Shown one piece after another: positions 31,835-43,233 of a DNA stretch of 64,000 nt (position 1 is the first letter of the stretch; each line of letters begins with the position of its first letter). Under the pieces are notes generated by a model that saw nothing but the letters and a program-made list of their open reading frames with translations, ran no database searches and was not told where the DNA came from. The DNA comes from Isoetes taiwanensis (Eukaryota > Streptophyta > Lycopodiopsida > Isoetales > Isoetaceae): positions 2,783,280 to 2,847,279 of the forward strand of contig JAJEKV010000075.1 of NCBI GenBank assembly GCA_021234155.1. Direction: 5' to 3'. Made by a program: the position numbers and the translations under genes.

Positions 31835-34035
31835 GCATGGAACTAGTATTGGGGATGGTGCGAATGAATTGAATACCTGCTGCTGGCTGCCACTGCAAGG
31901 ATGTGGCATATTTCTTTCCTTGTAAGATGCCCTTGCCATCTACAAGTGAAATTTTGATCTGATGCTGAAATGTAATGTTTCTCAAGGGCTCAATAGCACA
32001 GTGACCCAGTTGATCTCTCCGAAAAATCCATTCTTTGAAATCATAAGTTTCTTCCAATAACTCGATGTCTGGACGAGGATTGTAGGAATCTTGGATAACC
32101 TCAATCATTGCTGGTAGGCTGAGAGCTTTTTTTCGAGCAAGACGTTTAGAGAACCTACTGAACATCTGATCAATTTGATCGTGTGTATGACCAACAAGCA
32201 GGAAACCAATCTTCACCTTCTTGAAGATTTGTTTCTCTACTAGCATAGCACAGTAAGCAAACAACGCCTGATTCTTATTTTCCCTTGTCGTGTTGTCTAG
32301 CTGAAGATACAGAACCGGTGGTATATGTTCTAGATTGGAAAGAAGCTTATTCAATATTGTGATAGTGAGATTTGGATCAGCATGAATATTTGGATAATTC
32401 AAAAATGCCTTGCAAGATAGTTTTCCATTAAATACCATAGCACCAACAACATGCAGATGTATGAAATCTTCTTCAGCAGCATCCTTAGGCACATTGACAA
32501 AATGTGGTAGGGTGGTCTTCTTCTGGTCCATTCCATCAATAACAACTGATATGTAGTTGAGTGGTTGTTCCAGTGCTTTCTTCCTATGTTTTGTCAATTT
32601 TCTCCTTTCCAAAGATTGTTGTTCCCTGTGCTTGTTCAGTTTCTCCTTCAATGCATCTGAAATGAAAATATGTTTAGGAAAGAACCTACTTTTGAGTAGA
32701 ACTAGGCAAGAACACGTCCTGGAAGCTTACTTTTAGTGTGAAGTGTCCTTGCATTTTGTCTCTGAGCTTTTAATTCAGAGCATGTAGCACAAACAGACAT
32801 CCGGTGCTTTCTAGGAATGGACATGCGAGAAAACTCTTTTTTCCAGAGCACAGTGAAGTAAGAGTAGCAGACATGGCGTTCTCCAGCCTCGACACACATG
32901 TCCTTGTAATTATCGTAGACTTCACGTTTCCTGAAGTTGTCACTCAAGTGGTACATGGGGCTGTTAGGGAGTTTCTCGCAACTCCTTAAAGAAACCTTCC
33001 ATCCAGGAAACACATTGAAGGGCATGAATTCTGGATATACCTCCTGAATGGCAGTAGTCATTAATGCCTGGATTCTTGTCAAGCCTTTTCTTCAGGCGGT
33101 GAAGTCGTCTGCTGCCTAAAGCATGAATCAATTTGAAGGCCGTTTGACAGACGGCGTGGCCACCAGCTGTGTAAGTAAACTTCTCACCACAATCTGGCCT
33201 AATATTGAAGGCTAAGTAGCCCCTTTGGTCTAGCAGAGTCATTGAACTGTAAGTATCACGAATCAACCTCAACTCCTTTAGTCCAATCTTAAGCAAACAA
33301 CGTTGAGAACAACAGTGCTTTGTATGTGTTGCCCGCAAGTGAGCCTCGTCCATGAGTTTCTTTCTTCTAACGGTTGTACATGCTTTCTTGTGTAAGTTAC
33401 GCTTAAGATTCTTACTTGCAGGGGCTTTGAATTCGAACATGGAGTCTTGTGGCTGAGAGATCTTGTGGCTGTGTTTCTTCGTCTGAGAGATCAACATGAG
33501 GTGTACTTGTAGATGCTGAGAGGTTTGATGTGGGCAAGTCCTGGGGGGAGGTGCTTTCCCTCTCTCTGGGAAAAAGTAATCGAGGCTGGTGACGTAGTTG
33601 ACCAGCTCCTGAAGTGTCGTAGTAGAACACAGGAGTTGCGTGTCGCTGACTGCTCCCACTTGTTGTAGTACCATTTAGTGAAATGGATGGAGTTGGTGTG
33701 ATTTGCCTCCATGGAGGGAGCCTACGGTGGACTATGGGCGACGTACTAAAATGAACTGGAGTAGGTAGTCTGAGCTCTCTAGCCTGTGGTGGAGTAAAAC
33801 GCATTGGTGGGGGCAAACGACGTTCAGGAGCAGGGTGTGGTGGAGTAAATTGAACTGGTGGTGGAAGCCGAGGTGGTCATGCTGGAGTAAGCTCAACAGA
33901 GCTGGGTGTTGGAATGTCGGAGCTAGAATATTCGTGACTACTTCCTGGTGTCTGTTGAGGAGGTGTGAAAGTCATTGCAGGAGGGAGCCTGCGAACATGA
34001 GTTGGAGGCTCTGCAGTTCTTTTCTCTCGAGCCAT
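31835..34035 (-). pseudogene. 5' part of element B DUF7869-like gene
   Basis: Starts at ATG 34035 (MAREKRTAEPPTHVRRLPP). The N-terminus has proline-rich repeats (RRLPPAMTFTPPQ, RLPPPVQFTPP, RRLPPPMRFTPPQ). A TGA at 33879-33877 interrupts them in frame; CGA would fit. The next block (CCSQRCLLKIGLKELR, AFKLIHALGSRRLHRLKKRL) matches the CCMKRCC and helix-turn-helix region of the element A protein. It is reached by a short intron or frameshift near 33410. Another frameshift lies near 33060. Then come CATC, a 74-bp GT-AG intron (32730-32657), and a core with VVIDGMDQKKTTLPHF, LYLQLDNTTRENKN and LLVGHTHDQIDQMF. The order of acidic residues is as in A. The LTR retrotransposon then cuts the gene; the rest is at 17750-18645. 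Several lesions make it a pseudogene. Confidence 0.75.
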
Positions 34036-34058
34036 ACTCAGAACGTTAGCGTCACACT

Positions 34059-34227
34059 GTATAAATTTATACGACAGAAGAACAGACGGTATAAATTTAT
34101 ACAGAGATGGTATAAATTTATACAGGAAAGGGAAACTCTTGGCGGCAGACAGTATAAATTTATACGGAGATGGTATAAATTTATACAGAGGAGGGCAACA
34201 TAGAACAGTAATGGTATAAATTTATAC
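34059..34227. repeat. Element B palindromes, promoter cluster (6 copies)
   Basis: GTATAAATTTATAC at 34059, 34089, 34110, 34152, 34173 and 34214 (14 bp each, all exact). They lie between the divergent starts at 34035 (minus) and 34425 (plus). Spacing is about 21 and 42 bp, i.e. about two and four helical turns. Confidence 0.95.
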
Positions 34228-34368
34228 GAAAACTCACAGACACTTGTATTGGAAACTTTATGGAGAAACGCTATACGAAACGACACTTAGCAGGGGTACT
34301 TAAGCCCGGCGCCGGCCACCCTATTTTCCATATACGCAGCTCGGAGTCGAAGGCGCTCGCGGTCCGCC

Positions 34369-34376
34369 TTATATAC
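34369..34376 (+). promoter_or_regulatory. TATA box of element B methyltransferase gene
   Basis: ttatatac, 56 bp upstream of the proposed ATG at 34425. It is preceded by a GC-rich block (gcgctcgcggtccgcc) and fits the short first exon model. Confidence 0.5.
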
Positions 34377-34500
34377 CCCTTCTTATTTGCTCTCCGGAAC
34401 GTCTATACGCTAGTCCATACGGTCATGGCCACGTAAGTCTACTTTCCGTACTGTTTTAGTTTCTCTTTTGTCTTAATCTGTTAGAGTGTAAGCCCCCACG

Positions 34501-34732
34501 GTATAAATTTATACCGAGATGGCTCTGGATCGGTATAAATTTATACGCCCCGTGCTCGAGCGGTATAAATTTATACCGTTAAAGAACACTTGCGGTATAA
34601 ATTTATACCGGATGTGTTCTGGAACGGTATAAATTTATACCGCTCGAGCACGGATCGTATAAATTTATACCGATCCAGAGCCATCTCGGTATAAATTTAT
34701 ACCGCTCTTGCTCGGGGCGTATAAATTTATAC
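34501..34732. repeat. Element B palindromes, intron 1 hierarchical inverted repeat (8 copies)
   Basis: Eight exact GTATAAATTTATAC units at 34501, 34533, 34563, 34595, 34627, 34657, 34689 and 34719, spaced 30-32 bp. The spacers are also inverted: gagatggctctggatc and gtgctcgagc on the left return as gctcgagcac and gatccagagccatctc on the right, around a central unit flanked by gaacac and gtgttc. The whole block of about 230 bp is a palindrome of palindromes at the start of the first intron. Confidence 0.95.
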
Positions 34733-35350
34733 CGTATCAAAATTGTTTTGGAATCTTGGTGTCTAGTGCTTAAAGAATAGACCCGAACCTTAATATTTTA
34801 GTAATATTGTTGTGTTTTAAGCTTAAATAAGACAAAAGAAGTGTTAATTTAATGTGGATTTTATGCCCTTTTAGCCTCCGTTTTTACTGTTTTTGTGTGT
34901 CAAAAAGTCGAAAAATGTTCTGTTTTTTACGAAAAAATGGGTTTTTTAACGCACAGTTCCGGCCCAAGGATAAAATTTGTACAGAAAGGCCAATCTTCAC
35001 AGGCTGCACCTCCTGTGCCACAGACATACGAACTAAAAGACCAGACGTGGTACGTCCACAGGGGCGCAAGAGAGAGCAAACCAACTGACGCGTACCTGTA
35101 CTTGTGCCATCAGTCAGGGAAGGGCAAGTACAAGGCCGATGAATATTATCCTGCCGGCGAAATTATAAACCTTTTGGCTACAGAAAACGAAGATGAACTT
35201 TTAATGAAGTGCATGCATGACAATGGGGAAGTCTTCTATGTTCTTAATAGTAAAATGCTTAGATTAAGCATGTGCAAGCCCAAAGACGTGCATGAGTACA
35301 TATCTGAAAATTACAAGGGCGGCTATGTAAGTTATTCTTAGTAGCTTTAC

Positions 35351-35364
35351 GTATAAATTTATAC
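35351..35364. repeat. Element B palindrome, intron 2
   Basis: One exact GTATAAATTTATAC inside the 77-bp intron 35327-35403. Confidence 0.95.
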
Positions 35365-36384
35365 CGTCATCCTCCTAACTTAACCCTGCATTACAGGATA
35401 TAGGCGTTGGTCAAAGGTCTGTGGTACCCCACTACTGTCGAAGCGGAAGAAAAAGATGAGGAAGTAGAAGAAGAGGAAGAGGAGGAAATAGTAATACCAA
35501 AGGGAAAGGGTAGGAAGCACTCACTGGTAGTAGATACACAGCCTCCCACCAAAAAAAAGTCTAGAGCCACAAAGTCATTGACTATAGAGGAGTCAGCAGA
35601 AGCTCTTCAGAAGGCTCCTGGAGCAGATATTGTTGTGAAGCCCGTAGATAAGTCAAGTGCTATTATAAAACGGGTTAATGCCACTAAACTGCTTAAGCAA
35701 ACAATTTCCTTGACATTGAGCACTATTAAGAGGCCGCCTAAAAATGAAGATGGGGTCAGAGTTCTTCAGGTACGAAAGCTGTACGCGGCTCATGTGGCTA
35801 TACTCAAGCAAAGAATGAGAAGGAAGCCTCATGCCCATGTGTCGCCACTAGTTGTAATGGTTGACAGGAGTCAGTGCAACCAACTAAAAGATTATAAAAA
35901 GGCTAACTTCGAGGATTACACATATTTTGTACTTGGAGGCACACATAGTTACAAAGCAAGGAAGGAACTTTCAAAAGAAGAATCCCGTAACGAAGTTTGG
36001 AAGAGCGTAGAAGCACATATCTACGTTGGAGTCACAGACGAGGAAGCAAAGGTCATTGCCGTGAGTCATAATCTCGACAATGACTTCAGACTAAAAATGA
36101 GTCTTATAGACAAGATCCGCTTCATGCACCGGGAGTATGTAGAGTTCAAGCAAGTGCATGGAGAGGACTTCAAAAAACAAAAGAACAAGCTTCAAGAACT
36201 TCGAGAAGCATGTGTCACAGAGTGCTGCCTCAGCTATGATTCAGATAAGAAGCCCATAATGGCTGTGAAGCAGTACGACAATTACTTCCAGCTTGCTTTC
36301 AGAGACGGTCAAGTAAGTAAAAGCTTTAATTTAGTTCTCTGTAGTATGAACTTTGTAAATGCGTACCAAGGAAGACCAGCCACG

Positions 36385-36538
36385 GTAAAAATTTATACTG
36401 TGCCTGGTCACGGTATGAATTTATACCGTGCCTGGCCACGGTTTAAATTTAAACCGTGCCCAGCCACGGTATAAATTCATACCGTGCCTGGTCACGGTAT
36501 AAATTTATACCGTGGCTGGTCACGGTATAAATTTATAC
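36385..36538. repeat. Element B palindromes, intron 3 (6 units, 28-bp period)
   Basis: Units at 36385, 36413, 36441, 36469, 36497 and 36525, exactly 28 bp apart. The last two are canonical. One reads GTTTAAATTTAAAC, where paired changes keep the palindrome. Others read gtaaaaatttatac, gtatgaatttatac and gtataaattcatac. The block is framed by gaagaccagccacgg and its reverse complement ccgtggctggtcttc, so intron 3 could fold as one long hairpin. Confidence 0.93.
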
Positions 36539-37616
36539 CGTGGCTGGTCTTCCGTGTGCAATTAAATAGTAGACTTCACAACAAACGCTTGCTCGCCATT
36601 CAACACTAAAATACTTGTGTTCGATCGTTGACAGGTGTGGGATCTTCAAGAAAGAATATTTTGTATGTTCGAAGATGGTGAGCTGAAAGAACAATCTACC
36701 TCTGCCGGAAAAAAACCAAAAAAAAATAATGAGGCAAAACAAAAAAACATGAGCATCGTACCCTGGACGCAGCTACAGGGTTTGAAAAGCAAAGAAATTT
36801 TTGTAAGACCTAGAAAAAGTTGTGGCCAAAGAATTCACTCTCGACGAAATGGCCAAAGAAGCTAAGACGTAAGCCACATTTCTTATGTCGTGTTCTTTTT
36901 TTCCTAATTTTGTCTGACCACATTTTTCCCTCTACAGTCAGAAAGACATTGTCACCTGCCAGGCAGAATTAATGAAGCAACTAAACCTGGAGGACTGGGA
37001 GGAGTGCAAGTCTTTATATCCAACCTCTACTACAGATTCTATTATCAGAGAGCACGCTGTTAATTTCAGTGGCTGGGTAAGTTGTGCAGAAAATACTTTT
37101 TGTTTTTGTGCCTTTGTCTCACAGTTTTCTTACAGAATAAGAAGAAAGGCCTACCAACAGGATTTTTAAACCTGGTTCGTAGGGCCAAGGAGGAGAGGCA
37201 GAGACTGAAAGCAATTGAGCAAGGAAAGCAAGTCAGCACTAGCAGTTTTGACACTACTTACGAGAAATTTACTACATTTGGTCAGGACGTCCAGTACAGG
37301 GTTGTTCAGGGTGACTGCACGAGGCTGGGGACGCTTTTAGACAAACAAAACTTTACGTTATGCATTGCAGATATTCCTTATGGCTTCAAAATCAAGGATA
37401 GCACTTTTGACGAGGAGGCTTTTACTCACGTGCAAGTCCGTTCTTTCTTGGATGGCCTAAAAGAAGTCACGACATCCGGCCGGAGGGTCATCATTTTTCA
37501 TTCCGACTGCGGACGATGTCGGTGCTAAAGCCATTGGGAGTCATGCAACGCGGGCTTCGAAAACTGCGTATGGTAAGCTTTGAATTTCTTGCTTTTCTAG
37601 TTACTTTAACACCACG

Positions 37617-37688
37617 GTATAAATTTATACCACAGTCGCCTCGTGGTATAAATTTATACAGCAAGGCAATGGTGGTATAAATTTATAC
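37617..37688. repeat. Element B palindromes, intron 6 (3 copies)
   Basis: Exact GTATAAATTTATAC at 37617, 37646 and 37675, spaced 29 bp, inside the intron 37573-37761. Confidence 0.95.
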
Positions 37689-38434
37689 CGCCACACCACT
37701 TAACTAACTTATTTTGTTCGTTTTCTTTCCACCAATGTTTAATTGCTTTTTTGTTTGGCAGGCTAAAAACAAATGTCAAAGGACATGGTGGTGGTCCGCA
37801 ACAATAAGTCTGCTTTGAACATTTCCATATTGGTTTTTACAGCGCAGACGCCAAAAAAACCATGGTTCATTTCAATACGCAGAATGAAAAGACTCCACCT
37901 TGCAACGCCTTTCAGTTTCCGGCTGTTCTACAAAAATTGAGAGACCCACAACGACAAGGAGCTGTGGTATCTCATTATCAGAAGCCACAGCGGCTAATTA
38001 ATAATTTAATTCAATGCTTTTCTCGCCCAGGAGACTGGATTCTAGATGCATTTTCAGGCTCAGGCACCACAGCAGTTTGCGCCCTTAAGCAAGGGCGCAA
38101 TATTGTCTCCGTCGACATAGACCAGGACAAAATAAGTTTCATCAGGACGAGGATAAGCTCTTGTGAATCCTTTCCTGATGAAAACGAGGAACTAGGAGCA
38201 AAAAACGGTGCTGGCGATGTGAAAGGCACATATACAGAAATCCAGCCTCCACTTACGGGAAGAAAAGATGAGGAGGTGGAGTTTGTCGATCTGGAGCCTG
38301 TGGTGCCTGAGCCCGAGAAACAGCCTGAACCTGTACCATTGGAATCAGAAGGGGGCGTCTCTGCTGCTAAAACCTCGCAAGAGACTGATCCTAAGGGGTA
38401 CGAGAGTCCTGTGGACTGGGAAGAGCCACCTGTC

Positions 38435-38448
38435 GTATAAATTTATAC
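38435..38448. repeat. Element B palindrome overlapping the methyltransferase stop codon
   Basis: GTATAAATTTATAC begins at the last sense codon (GTA) and includes the TAA stop (38438-38440). This is the last of 25 units and the only one touching coding sequence. Confidence 0.95.
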
Positions 38449-38460
38449 AAACAGTATTTT

Positions 38461-41400
38461 AAATTAACTTTCATTGTAATCTATGTGCTAAGAATTTCAA
38501 TATATTTTGATGAAGATTTTTCAACTGAAAACTTTGTCTCTTTAACAATGCTTAATTAGAACAAATCTTTCTTGATTTATGATTTCACATTCTTTCTCTT
38601 TTCTATGTTTGATTTTCTTAGTACTTATATTAAGCTGGCAAAAAGACAAACTATATTTCCTTCTATTTTCAACAACAAATACTTAATGAGTTTTTAAATT
38701 TAATGTCTCTCTCCTCAAAACAAGCTTTTTGGGTTGCCCCTAGGTTGTTTACGTGGGTTTTTGGCATATCCTAGGTATATGCTAGAATATCCCTAGGATA
38801 TGCTGGTGACTGCTCCAAACCTCCTATTTCCTGTAAACTCTCGGTCAGCTGGTAAAGAACTCCACCTCTCATTTCTTGAAGCCAACTGGGTAACTGGCAA
38901 GGCAGGGATTGGCGCTTCAATCCGATGAAGAATAAGAACACATCTTGGTTCGAAAATCCTTAGTTAAGAACCGACCTGCTTAGTTAAGAACCGACCTGGT
39001 ATAAGCCCCCCAATAGTAATGTGCGATCGGAGCTTGCCCAGCATGATCATCTATCCTGGCCGCTTCAATCATTCCTTCAGAGGTAAGTTGTATCCAACCT
39101 CCTTCAGCTTTTGAATCTAATCTAAAACTTATCTGAGAGTTGGACATGAGCTTGAGCTGAAACGAGCTTGTGAAGAATCAAATCTTCAAGGTCCATCTGT
39201 GATATATGGTTGCATGCCGGTTATACCAAATTAGCTCTTCTGGCTTTAAGATTCATCCCCTTGCAGGTAATGCTTTTGTCTTTTACTCACTATTCCCCTG
39301 ACTTTTGTTTTGTGGTATGCATTAATATTTCAGGCTTCCCTGTTTTATGCTAGGTGCTTATATGATCGATGAAGGTTCTGAAGGTATTTTAGAGCAGAGC
39401 AGACCCTCTGTGTTTCGATATTCTTTAATCTTCCAGCCTGCTTCCCAAATCTTAAAAATATACTGGTGAATTTCTGCTAGAATAAGATGATGAAGATCTT
39501 ATTATTTCGCTTGAGGCAAACCCCTAAGATATGGTCCAATCTCAAGCAGCATGCCAACATCAAATAAGGATCTCCCTTATGTCTTTGTTCCTCTGTTCCT
39601 CTTATGCAATGGACAAGTTTATCATGAGTATATAGCACTATTGCCTTCAAATAGCATAGTAATATAATCAGTGATGCAGGTCTAGAATTGAAAGAGGGCT
39701 CTCCAACTTGCTTTTGAAGGACCAACTGAACATTATGTCATGCGCCATCTATCTGGTAATGAAGATTGATGTATAAAATCCACCTTACCCGAAAATTGTT
39801 AAAATCGTGTCCCATCCTAGATGATGTGACAGACCTATTGCCTTCTCTCAGCAGGCTAATAACTTTAAATTCATTTTATTACCCTTGAGTTAGGGGACTG
39901 ATGCGTTCTATATCCTTGGCCCTGTATATTGTTGTTTCCACTTTTTAGATGTAATCAACCAGGATAATCTAGAACTACTTCCGATGCCTCCCTCTACCTG
40001 CAATATATAGACCTTATGATTACTATATTTACCTTAATCAAAAGTGTTAAATACGCCTCTCCTGCGTAGTACCAATTACTGTTTCAAGTCTTCACACTGC
40101 TATGTCCTCTCTCTGCAACAGACAGCAGCATTTGAGCAAGAGATTGATAATTATTGTTAAATCAATAAGTATGACAGTAACCTTTATAACTTGCTCCCTC
40201 ATGACAGGCATTGGCTGCATGTCTACAGAAGAATCTATTTTTCTTTATATGGGGCATCTTTAGTATGTGTTGTGCATATAGAAGCCATTTTTTTATCGTT
40301 CGTTGTTGTAGAAGATGATTATTCTAGTTAGTCATTTAATGAATGGTCATTGTGAGTGTGCAGCTCTGTTTGATAGAGCAGAGACACGAGATTTGCCACC
40401 ATATCAAGTTATGTCATATCCATTGTCTGATCTTATCCAAGAACATCCAACAGCTCCCCCTCGGACACATTTCGACCCTCCAAGACCTTTGCAATATGAT
40501 GCAGTTTCAAGGTACATTAGATTGCAAAGAGATGGTCATCGTTTGCATTTCTTTTTTATAGCTTTAGATCCATTCTTCATTGAAGGCCTGAATTGGGGCC
40601 ACTCTAGACTCTGAGATGTGTTGATTTTATATGAAGATTCAGCATAAAAAAGGCTGGGCTTCCTGATTGCATTATTAGTTCAACTGCCACACGATTTTCT
40701 GGCATAACCTGACTGGTTTTCCTTTATATAGGGCATGTTTACTATGTCTTCCTTTAGAACAGATGTCTGCACACACTACTATCTTTTGTGCTCAAATGAT
40801 CTTTTCTTTTTGATTGCAGATATTATCTTTGATACCTACTCCAGGATGGCCTATATACTTGGGGGAATTATAGATTATTTTCTATCTGGGAATTTTATAG
40901 CCTCCGTTCTCATGTTCTGACTGATTAAACTAAGGTTTTATGCTTGCTCACCTTATATTTCGACTGCCCACAGAATATGGTCATGATGGTCATGACTGTC
41001 CCAACAAGAGCAGCCTCTCGCCTCTCAATTCAAGCATGGCAACATACAAATGGCAACATCCTTTTCCTTGGGTCATCTTTATAAGTTCATATCTGATCTT
41101 CCCTATTTATTTGCTTCATTTTACGCTAGTTGTGTGCTACTAGAGTGTGATACAAGGCCCAACACATTCTGTTATTATTATTATTTAAATCATACAACAA
41201 AATCTGACATTTGTTTTTTTTTTTCATCTTCCAAAGTACTTGAAGGTTGCTAAGGCATGCAATGGATTCTTTATACAACTTGGAGGTTTGTTAAATTCAG
41301 CTTATGGACTATCAAACAAGTGAATCATTGTGGAACACGTAGCAAACAAAAAATGGAGGATTGATATTTTTAAAAATATAATTATAGAATCTATGTATTT

Positions 41401-43233
41401 TCCATTTCCTTTTTTGAGAAGCCAAATGAATCTCACTCCAGCGTGGCAAATTGTTGGCGGCTATTCTTGCAAATGCTGGGGTCAGAGCGGGTCGGAGTCG
41501 CTGGTCTGATGCAAAGGATCTTGCAAATGCTGGGGTCGGAGTCGCTGGTCTGATGCAAAGGATCGAGTTAGCTATGGGCGCTGCAGCAACTTAAAGGACT
41601 CTATTTTAAACTTTGATGAACAGACTATCTTGGTTTTGTTGAAGGGCTTTCTATGGCATTTATCCTGAAATGATCAAAGAGGTATTGAACTGGATCAGCA
41701 TTCCAAGAATCAATCACACTCTAAGGTCTTTGACTTTTGACATTCTTTAGCTTTTACTATTTTCTATCTTTTACCATTCGCAGGGCAGTATTCATTGTAC
41801 TCACATGCCAATGGAGTTGAATCAATCATACTATGAAGACCTAGGCAAAGCAACTACTTCATTGAATTATATCACACTACAACCAGGCCTCTTATGGAAT
41901 CGATTGTTGGGTAAAATGAAAACGGTCCTAATAGCTAAAGTCTATCCCCAAAAAATGTGCATGGTCAAGGTAGGAAATAAGCTAGGCAATGACTAGTCAT
42001 AATAACTAGATATAATTGCAGCTACATTGTAATGGATACATCTCCAACTCCATGACTGTCAAATATATGTTAATCAAACTCAATCGACAATACCCACCGA
42101 CATTTATGCCCCTTTACATCTAAAATAAATCTCTTTGGATCATTACTTGCACTTGCATCACAAGAACAATACAATTCCGAATAATAGACCCTACACAACA
42201 ACTAAATCTCCTAGCGGCAACACACCTATTCGCTTAGTGATCTCTTCGAGTATAATGTGGAATTCTTACAATCATGAATAGTCACCTTAGGTTATTTAAT
42301 ACTGCTTTAAACAATAGACAACTTCACTAGAACCATGAACCATAAAAAGCGTCTAATGTAAACTCTTTTGGCCCACTACTTACATTTGCATCATGAAACT
42401 TGAAGAAATACTAACGATAGACAAAGAACCACCCACCCCACTATTCTCACACATTATTGTAGATAGAACAAGTATACTTAATAACCCATGAACTCTTCTC
42501 ACATAGTCTCCCTTCTTACCTTTGCATCAACCCAATGGTGCTTGAATTCTATGGATAAATTTCATATAAAACTAATCGCAGCCCTTGCCACATCGACATG
42601 CAACAATGGTAACTACCACATCAACATGCAACAACTATAACTACATTCTAATGCACGAATTCTAACAACCTTCATAAAATCTAAGAGAATTTTACAAAAT
42701 TTAAAAGAATGTAAGCGAACCTAAAGGTATCTTATAAAATTTAAGAGAGCCTAAGTCAATCTGTGGGAATATACATAATATCTTGAAAAACCTAAAGAAA
42801 TTCAGGAAAGCCTTGATGGAATCTCACAAAGTCTCATAGAATCACATAGAATCTTGGAGAATTTAAAGGCTTCTTGGGATAATTTTTGGAAATCTAGGGA
42901 AATTCTAAAAGAATCTCATAAAAACTTGCACCTATAGGAACTTGCACCATAGCAACATGGTAAATAGGAATATAATAACTTTTGAAAAGTCCCTAAAAAT
43001 AGTAACTTTTAGCTAAAATCTTGGAGAATCTCACAAAATATCTTCATAAACTCTTAGAAAACTGGAACATACACAAACTAGAACATGCACCATGACATAT
43101 AACAACTCTATACAAATGGTGGAGGAGCAAGCCTTCCAACCATCAACAACTAAAACCCCATTGCTTGTTCTCGTTAACCTCCATTGCTTGTCCTCATTCC
43201 TTTCGCATCCCATTAACCAGCCTCACACTGCAG
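38461..43233 (+). other. Element B interior with possible captured gene exons
   Basis: About 4.8 kb with only short ORFs. A clean exon candidate lies at 40364-40511: acceptor gtgtgcag, donor aggtacat, encoding LFDRAETRDLPPYQVMSYPL and HFDPPRPLQYDAVSR. Another stretch (about 41455-41580) reads LLAAILANAGVR, then twice a version of GLMQRIELAMGAAAT-type text made by a 45-bp tandem duplication (41467-41565). These may be pieces of a host gene captured with introns; I do not recognise it. A 20-bp phrase (cttagttaagaaccgacctg) is repeated near 38960-38995. Degenerate aatct/agaat phrases recur at 42660-42900. Confidence 0.4.

Larger units (their letters stand above)
34425..38440 (+). pseudogene. Element B ParB-like/DNA amino-methyltransferase gene
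   Basis: Seven exons by GT-AG sites: 34425-34432, 34957-35326, 35404-36312, 36635-36868, 36938-37076, 37136-37572, 37762-38440. Exon 3 encodes an acidic run, then a ParB/sulfiredoxin-like segment (YFVLGGTHSYKARKEL, near 35925). Exon 6 has the methyltransferase motif IV variant ADIPYGF (37367-37387). Exon 7 has motif I, WILDAFSGSGTTA, and IVSVDIDQDK (38036-38130). Motif IV before motif I is the beta class (N6-adenine or N4-cytosine). ParB-methyltransferase fusions are known from phages and prophages; introns show this one is domesticated to a eukaryotic genome. Lesions: a 1-nt frameshift near 36812, and TAA at 37526-37528 and at 37805-37807, each a possible CAA. Downstream homology continues in frame past both stops (SHWESCNAGFENCVW; VCFEHFHIGFYSADAKKTMV). 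The target base and sequence are unknown. Confidence 0.8.

Noticed and set aside
37526-37807. TAA read as glutamine (alternative genetic code) in the methyltransferase gene
   Set aside because: Other genes in the window end normally at TAA and TAG, there are frameshifts too, and a TGA occurs in the partner gene. C-to-T decay explains all.
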